This document shows positions 35,401 to 44,400 of a DNA stretch of 64,000 bases, piece after piece (the first letter of the stretch is position 1; each line of letters opens with the position of its first letter). Origin of the DNA: Symbiodinium natans (Eukaryota; Sar; Dinophyceae; Suessiales; Symbiodiniaceae). The notes beneath the pieces are model-generated. The model was not told the DNA's origin, did not search any database, and saw only the letters and a list, made by a program, of their open reading frames with translations. The stretch is taken from the NCBI GenBank assembly GCA_905221605.1, contig CAJNDS010002779.1:778177-842176 (forward strand). Reading direction: 5' to 3'. A program made the position numbers and the translations under genes.

Positions 35401-38400
35401 TTATTGATTGGGATGCTGCGGGGCTTCTCTGCTTTGAGATACCATCGGAGAGAAGGGACTTAGGTTGCGGGTTTAGGGACGTCGGGCGATGGCGCGGAAG
35501 GAAGGAGGTAAACCTTTTGAGGGGCAAATTCCACAAAACTCAGCAGGACCAAAAGTGGGGTCTGCAAGCTTCTGACAGCCCCAGGAAAGGTTTCCGATGT
35601 TTATGAAAGAGGTTAGGTGGAAGACTCGCCCAGCGAAAAGATGCATGTGTGCGAGGTCGGGAGGTTAAACGAAACTCGCAATCGCTGGGAACTTTGGCGC
35701 ACACATCAGGAACGGGGAAGGGTCTCCATCCAAACCCGGACTCTCTTCGCTTTGTGGCTTGGGCTGGAAGCCTTCAGGCATGACAGATACTCGAAATTTG
35801 CCCTAAAACCTCAAACCCCAAACCCTTATATAAACCCTAACCCCCCAAACCGTAAACCGTTAAACCCTAAGCCCCCAAAGCCTTTAAGCCCTTGGACCCT
35901 AAACCGCCCAAACCTTAAACCCTTAAACCCTAAACCCCCAAACACTAAACCCTTATAAACCCAAAACCCTAAGGCCCCAAAACCTTACACCCTTAAACTC
36001 TAAACGTTAAACCCTAAGCCCTAAAGGTCACAAGACCCTAAACCCCCAAGCCTTAAACCCTTAAACCCTAAACACTAAACGGACCCTGTCCAAGTCTTTG
36101 CCTGTCGAGGCGAAGAAGCACCTGGACATTTTCGAGGCGACAAAGATGTCACGAGCATGTGGTAGGGGGGGGGGGGGGGGGGGGGGGGGGCAGTTCTCTC
36201 AACTTACAGTTGAACTTTAAACTTGTTTGGTTTCCTTCTTTGGTAGGAATAGGGGCTCAGAGGGACTTATGGGGTTTCGGAAAGGGCTGCAAGTCAAGCG
36301 AGTCAAGTCTGTGACAACTGCAGGGCTTCTGATTCCGCATGGGGGGGGGGGTTGTCCTTATCGCAGAGCCTCAATAAGGTCATAACTTACTGGCACATCG
36401 CAGGGAATGCGGGGAATTTGTCGCTCTGTATGATCCCTGAAGAGTTCCCTCGTTCCCTACTAAGAGTCCTTAGGATAATTGACTTGCTTCTCCAATAACC
36501 AAGGCTTAAAATGGTTCCTAAACAACCCAAGCCTAAACCCCGAACCCTGAACCCCAACCTTTTACACCCCCCTAGGGTTTAGGGTTTAGGGTTTGGGGTT
36601 TGGGGTTTAGGGGGCAGGGTATCTCTTAGACCCTAAGCCCTATCTCTCTTGAACCCTAGGCCCTGTGCTGTGTAGCCCTAAACCATCTGCCTTCCTGTAC
36701 ACAGCAGCCCGACTCAGCTAGCTACGAAGTGAACGATAGGAGCCCCTTGATCTCGATCTGGCCTCCAGCATTCCAAGGCCGCGGGAGTTCAGGGTTTAGG
36801 GCTTTATCTGGGTTTTGTTTTCTGGTGTTTTGGGCTTGAGGGTTTGGGGTGCATGATGGACTACGTAGGATTGAGGGTCTGGAGGCTGTATAGGCTTCAG
36901 CTGTCTTGGGCATTCCGGGTATAGGGGTTGACAGGTTCTTTGTCTAGGTTGTCTTGGGAACCTACCGCTCCCCTTCCTCAATGAGAATAGCATGTAGCTA
37001 GCAACACACGACCCTAACCTGGGTAAGTCTGTGGCGAATTTTTGATGGCCAGCAGTGCGACCCCCCCACCCCCCCCCCCCACCCCCCCACGGCTGTTCTT
37101 CGTGCACTTCTGACAGGCCAAAGAGCTTGGCCGAAGCCATCGAGGAGCGCGCGAAGGACAAGGAGTGGCACGGACACCCAGATGCTGGCGACCGGCACAC
37201 CTCAAAACCCAAAAACCCCATGTGAGCTAGAGCTATCATCTAATCGATTTCCTGAAGCCTAAGCCCTCTAATAGGAAATCTTCCCTTTTCATGTGTTAAG
37301 GAGGCTAACCAACAGCTTTAGGGCTTAGGGTTTGGGGTCTAGGCGAAGCCCTCCTCAACAACTCTGCTTCGAACCCTAAACCCTAAACCCTAAACCCTAG
37401 ACCCTAAACCCTAAACCCTAAACCCTAAACCCTTCTTGGACCTGAGGCTTCTGGGGAAGGAGCAGCTCGAGGAGCTGCACCGCCTTGTGGGCGTTTCTGC
37501 AGAGTCGGAGCAGGCCCCCACCCTAAATCCTTCAGGGGCATAAACTCCAGAAACTTGGGGTTTAGGGTTTAGGGTTTAGGGTTTAGGGTTTAGGGTTTAG
37601 ATCCTTGGGGGCATAAGGGGGTGTATAAGGGGGCTACGAAGTACACAAAGGTGCATTGATTCGGTAAAATAGATGTAGATAGAAACAAATTGTTTGTCTA
37701 GTCTATCGATTAAGGTTTTGTATTATTTTGGGATAGAAGGTGTATAAGGTGTATAAGGTGGGTATACGGGGGCCCTAAACCCTAAATCTGGGCCCTAAAC
37801 CCTAGCCCTAAATCCTAAACTCTTAGGGTTTTTTTTTTTGTGGGGGTTTGGAGTCTAGGGCTTAGGCTTCTAGGAATTCCCCCCCCCCCCCCTCCCCCCC
37901 TTTACCTTTTTTGTGTTCCCGGTTCCCTTAGAAGCCCATGCCAGGCTCCCCCAAGTTTAGGGTCTAGGGTTCAGGGCTTAGGGTGCAGGGTTTTGGGTTT
38001 TAGGGTTTAGGGTGGCCGTGTGGTATTCATAGGATCCCATCCTACCAGTTCGGCGGCCTTTGGGGCTTCTGGTGACTTATGCTTGTACGGAGTTGGAGAT
38101 GTCCTGCTCATTCTTTGTCTTCGGTCTTAACCGCGGGATGTGCAGAGTGTAACGCGGCTTCAGGGCTTGCAGGGTTAACCCTGAACCCCAAACCCTAAAC
38201 CCTAAACTTTTAGGCCCTAAACCCTAAAGCCTAAACCGGGTTATATCTCGCAGCTATTCGTTCTCCCCAAGCACAGCCACAGAGGCCGTGTTTTGGGTGA
38301 GATGTGCCTTGTCCCAGGGCCCTCCCAAGACCTCCACCTAGACGCTTAGGGCCTAGGGTTTAGGGTCTTGGGTTTTGCTTAAGAACCCGCCAAATTTGCC

Positions 38401-41400
38401 TCCTATAAGGCAAATATAGGCAAGATGATCTTTTTGTTGCAGGCGCTCTGGAGCAACTAATAGTAGATCCTAAACCCCAAACCCTCACAGGCATGTCGAG
38501 TAACTTTTGGGCCCCCATCGCACCATCTCGTGTGGGGAACGGCGAAGTCTTGCGAAGTGTCAGGTGAACGTCAGTACCGCAGATCAGGAGCAGCAGCAGG
38601 AGCAGGACCGGATGGAGGGATCGGGCATGTGTGCGCGTAGTGAGTGACGAAAGAGATCCCAGCGGTTTTGGAGCCGTTGGTAATTGTCACTGCTAAGCTG
38701 CTCTTCGCAGGAGCAGGAACAGGAGCAGGAGCAAGAGATCGAGATCGAGAAGTTCGCAGACTTAGGCGTGTGGCATAGGGATTTCGGGGGGGCTTGAACC
38801 GCAATTCCCAGCAGTGCCATCATTTTCACCCCGAGTGCGTGCGCTACATCGTCGTCAACATGAGATGCTTCATGGCTGCTTGCCTCCCTGGACTGATGAA
38901 CCCCTGAAACCCCTTGACCCACGCCAGGCCTCCAGCATCCAGATCAGTGCATTTAGGAGGCCCCTTAAATGCCCTAATAGGGTTATAAGTGCACTTATCA
39001 GTACACTTATAAGTACAGGTATTATTGGTTAATACGTACCATGAACCTCCAAGTAAGAGCAGTCTTCTACTCAAGGCAGCCTCTCCTCTAGCCACGGCCC
39101 CCCACCCCACGAATCCTGGGCTTCCCCGCACCGACTGAAGCGCTGAATCTTTTCAGCGCCTCAATGAAGCCTAAAATTCAATCCCTAAACCCTCTCGGAT
39201 CTGAGAGTTCGCCATCAATAAACTCCGATAGGACTTTGGGGTTTAGGGTTTATGGGGTTTAGGGTTGCAGCTCGGGTAAGCTCCCAGAACCAGGAAAATC
39301 GCGCCTCCGAACTTCAAAGCGGCAAGGCCCCCAACACGCCAGAGCCCAACTTAGCACCCTGACTCCCTAGCAGCCCTTCAAAACACCTGTAGTTCTTGCC
39401 CTGGAATCTGAAGCCCCCAAACCCTACCTAGCAGTAGAGTAGGTAACCTTTAACCTTTTTGGGGTAGGATAATCCCCTTACAATCCCAAAGGTTAACCTC
39501 TAATTCCCCTAGGTTACTGGACAACTAAGCCTAAACCCCTCAAGCCCTAAACCCCCTTCCTTTGCGCGTGGGCAGGCTTCCAGAGGGATGGCGAGCGGCC
39601 CCTTTCCTGGAGCTACGCCCTCCTGACACAGGGCCGCGAGGCGACTTAGGGTTTGTCTGGATATCACCCCGTTTAGGGTTTAGGGTTTAGGATTTAGGGT
39701 TTAGGGTTTAGGGTTTAGGGATAGTTCCCTCAAACCCTTAAACCGAAACTTTTCACTTCCTCAACCACCCTGAGGTTCGTAAAGGGCAGTTGCTTAAGCT
39801 TTGCTTGGGTGGGGGCATCTGGGCACAAGGCGGAGGCGAGGGGAGGTGAGAGGGATATAGAAGGAGCCTATGAGAAGGGTGGTGTTGGGATGAAGGGGTT
39901 GAAGGGGGACCTTTCGGGTGCATCCCTATAACTATAACCCTACGGGTTCAGAGGGTTTTTGAGTGCAAGGCTGCTGTTGGCCTGGACCGCGAGCGACCTT
40001 TCTACGAGGCGCCAAGGGATTGAATCGGATCGGAATTGGCCTTTCGCACATGATCTGGAAGCCCCAAAGCCCTAAAGCCCTAAAGCCCTAAAGCCCTAAA
40101 GCCCTAAAGCCCTAAACCCTAACCCCTGATAATCCTACACCCTATAACCCAAGCCCTAAGCCCTGTGACTCTACAAACCTCAGCAATGCCCAAAAAAGCG
40201 CCCTCAAGCCCTGCCTCCCTAAAGACCCCCCTCAAACAGAGGCCAAGAACTTCCAGCTCTACAAGAAGCAGCCCTTGAACTTCCCGGAAGACCTGCTCCT
40301 CAGCCGGCACCTTGTCGTCAGTTGGATCTCCGAAAGGTTGGGGGGGGGGGGGTTTTTAGTCCACGGGCCCCAAGGGACACGGTTTTCCCCCTCAACAGCT
40401 TTGTCGTACAGAGATCAGCAGCTCTCCGAAAGTTGTGTCGCGGGTGTAAGGCTTAGGATGCTCCGGTTTTTGGAGGGTTTGTGGAGTCTAGAGTGTAGGA
40501 TTCAAAGTAGGGCTTTTCTTGTCTCAGCTTTGTGTTCCCTGTTTGCTCTGCGCAGCTTCTAGGGTATCTGTACACCCGAAACCCTAAACCCTAAACCCTA
40601 AACCCTAAACCCTAAACCCTAAACCCTGAACCCTGAACCCTGAACCCTGAACCCTATGACAAGTGTGAAGCAGGAACTACTTCAACCGCTACTGGTTGGG
40701 CCACCGGAGACTCAAGAATGCTGTGATGCTCCTAAGCTGCATTCAAGGAGGTCCTGTCAAAGCTTGGGGTGTGCAGCCCTGAACCCTAAACCCTCAACCC
40801 CCAACCCTAAACCCTAAGCCCACAACCCTTTGGGTTCTGGGTTCCTGCAGGATATCCCAACACACGTCAAAGGGCCCCCTTACCATTGAAATCGTTGCTG
40901 GGCTACGCAGCCACAGCAGTATGAGTAATCACCCCTAAATCCTCTAGCCTGAATTAAGGATGCCCAGAAGTACCCATATTCCGGTTTTTGCAGGGCCCGA
41001 TATTCCTGACGTACACCTGGCACTTTGTTTGTATTAGGATAGTTTTTTCCGGACCACAAGGCCCTGCATCCTACACCCCGAGCCGACTAGGTCTCTTAAG
41101 CACGCAGGAGTCGGCACACTGGTCAAAGATCGTTGGTCCGTTGCACTTGTTCGCTTCGAAGCACAAAGCTCGAAACACGGCCAACCATGGTTCATGGTAT
41201 GATCCTAAACCCTAAACCCTACAAACCCTACAACCCTCTAAAGCTCCAAACTGCCATAAGCCCCATAAACCCTATACAGGCGAAACCCTGTAAACCCTAG
41301 GCCTACAAGCCCTAAAACCTCTAGAAGCCCTAAACCCTCCCTAAACCCTAAACCCTAAACCCTAAACCCTAAACCCTAAACCCTAAACCCTTTTGACCCC

Positions 41401-44400
41401 CAACCTTAGGATGTTGGAGTGGATCCCGCGGGTCGGCGAGCTCAAGGAGCAAGCGCGCGAGGCCGGCGCCCAAAGAAAGCAACAAGACGGAGGGAAGGTC
41501 GACTTGTGGTTCAAGGTGTAACCCTAAACCCTAAACCCTAAACCCCAAACCCTAAACCCTAAACCCTAAACCCTAAAACCCTAAACCCTCAACCCGGTTT
41601 CCTAGACCCCAGGATTTGGGGTTTAGGGTGCAGGGGTTGGAGTCTAATCTACGGTTCCAGGTATGGGCCCTTAGTTGGGGTCCCTTGCTGGATAACACGT
41701 GCAAACGCAATATATATATATATATATATGTAAGTATATATATATATATATATGTATACTACGGGCCCATACGGATCCCTATATAAACAAGGCTAAGGGA
41801 CCACACCAAGGGCCCGTGGTTCCAACCTTCGATCTGAGGTGAAGAGTATGGGCTCCGCATGGCATAGATGTGGAGTGGAATTTACAAAAGATATGTCAGG
41901 ACCCAAAATTCAGCGCCTAGGACTATGAGCTCGTGCTTGACATCATGGTTTAGCATTCAGGATGTAGGGTTAAGGGCTTAGGGTTTGGGGTCTAGGAGTG
42001 CTTCTGACGTCTGAGCGGGAAGCAAGAAGTGAAGCACACCCTGACTTTCACAAGCAGAGCATTCCGACACATGGCTAGGCAGGGCTTTGGGACATGTTTT
42101 TCCCCTTGTTGGGTTTGTGGGGGGGGGGGGGGGGGGGGGGGGGGCATGGTGTTCCTCTTTGGCTTCCTGATTCTGCTCTTCCTAAGCTGCCGTCGTCTTA
42201 CATCTATCCTTTTACTGGAAGTCTAAGCCTTCCTTCCCCTAAACCTCCCGTAAACTAACAGCCCTTAGTAGGGATTATACTAGGGGGTTACTCTAATCTC
42301 TTTTGAGGACTGTTAGTACCTGCACTCCTAAACCCTAACCCCTACCCCCTAAACCCTAAACCCTAAACCCTAAATAACCCCCCGAAACCCTCAACCCCCT
42401 AAAGCCCTTGGAACCCTCAATCCGAGAGAACGCGATGAGGCCTGGACTGCGGAGGAGGAAGGGCAGCTCTTGGACATCTGGAGCGTGTTGACCAAGGCAG
42501 CTCCATTTCCAATTTATTACCGTTAGTATTGTAGATAATTATATGTATATGTATATGTATATGTATGTGTATATGTATATGTATAATATATATATACATA
42601 TATATATATATTATGCACACATAAGTATATGTGTGTTTATTTAATTTATTTATTTTAGCTTTTATTTATTTATATATGTATTGTTTCTTTAATGTTTTGT
42701 TTAGGTGGGGGTTCGGCTTGATAGGGTTTAGGGCTTATTGGGGTCCATTTCGAGACTGAGGCTGGAAGCTCGGTGCACAGAGTTGGCCCGGGTGCCCTAA
42801 ACCCTAAACCCTAAACCCTAAACCCTAAACCCTAAACCCTAAACCCTAAACCCTAAGTTCAGCGGGGTTGCCTTGTCAGGACACTGCGAAGGACAAGGCG
42901 AATGACCAGGCCGTCCAGAGTGAACCATGGAAGCCAAGGTTTAGGGTTTAGGGTTTAGGGTTTAGGGTTTAGGGTTTAGGGTTTAGGGTGTAGGGTGTAG
43001 GGGTTAGGGGTTAGGGGTTAGGGGTTAGGGAGTTTAGGGTTTCGGCTTTCGGGTTAAGTTAGCGGTGTAGGCAGTTCAAGGGTGTAGGGGTATTGCTCAC
43101 ATCGGAATGTGAGCGAGTGCCGTCGGCAAAGCCTCCATGCCCTGTAGAGCCGTGATGGGCCTGGGCTCAAGCCCCCACGTCTTGGAAGTCTAAGATAGGA
43201 GAATTGTTTGAAGAAGTCCCTGTAAGCTCCTGTCAGCCCAAAACACCCTGTAAGCCCGACAAATTCTGCAACTAGCAACAAGATCTTTTTCCAGATGAAG
43301 CGGGCGACCGGGAGCATCAACGGCACGATTTTGAAGGACCTGCTGCCTAGCTGGGTTTCGGCTTTGGGGTTTAGGGGGTTTACGGCTTTAGGGTTGTACT
43401 TGGGGGTTTACGAACATAAGGTACCCCTAATATAGACCCCCAAATAGGAGGGTGCCCCTTTAGTAAGGACCCCAATAAGGCACCCCTAATTTCGGAAGCC
43501 CCCACATCGTTATCGCTTCAGAACTTTGTTTTTTTGGGCTCCGGATTTTGGGTTTTTGCTAAGTTTTTTGCCTCTTCGATTGCGCGGGGTCAGCCTTCGA
43601 AACTGGCCCGCCCCAGGCCAACAGGTGTAGAACTTTCGACCTATACACCCTAAACCCGAAGCCCCAAAACCCCCAAAGCCACAAGCTTTGCTCTAACAGG
43701 CTGAACCCCGTACTACTAACGAACCCTGAACCCTCAACCCTCAAGCCCGTGTATCTTGAAATTATTCAACGGTCCAAAAGAGAAACATTCCTGGAAACTC
43801 CTCGAAACTTCCCCCTCGGACCTCAACCCTGAACAATTTCAAGAAACCCTAAGCAACCATAAGCCCCAAACCCTTCCTGGCTCCCCAAAGCACCCGCCTT
43901 TGCCCTCTTAAGCTTCTGACCCACCACGGCAGAAACAAGACCACATCAATCGCGGATTCCGGCTAAGAATAACCCCAAACCCTAAACCCTTTCACTCCCT
44001 TTCACGCTATGGTCCAGCCTCGGTGAAGAAACCCTAAACCCAAAACCCTATACATGGTCCGTTTATGTTTACTCCAACCCCTTCGGAAACCGGGGGGGGG
44101 GGGGGCTTCTGGTCTCATGAGCTCTCAGGATCTCCACCCCGAAGAAACGGTGAACCCAAACTCAAGTGTAGGGTTTAGGGTTTAGGGTTTAGGGTTTAGG
44201 GTTTAGGGACTCCAAAGCCCTGGAACTTCCAGGAACAAGAAGGCAACCTCTACAAAGCCCCCAGGGCCCTATTCAACACTCGCAAAACCCTTGACATTCA
44301 CGTTAACAAACACACCCGCCCCCCCCCCCCCCCCTCCCCCCCCCATGATATCCTCCCCCCCCCCCCCCCCCCCCCGGTGGTTCATGGTGGGTTTTGGGTT

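Noticed and set aside
35617-35958. 113-codon plus frame ending in NPKPP repeats
   Set aside because: The second half is decayed CCCTAAA repeat; the first half matches nothing and has no splice context.
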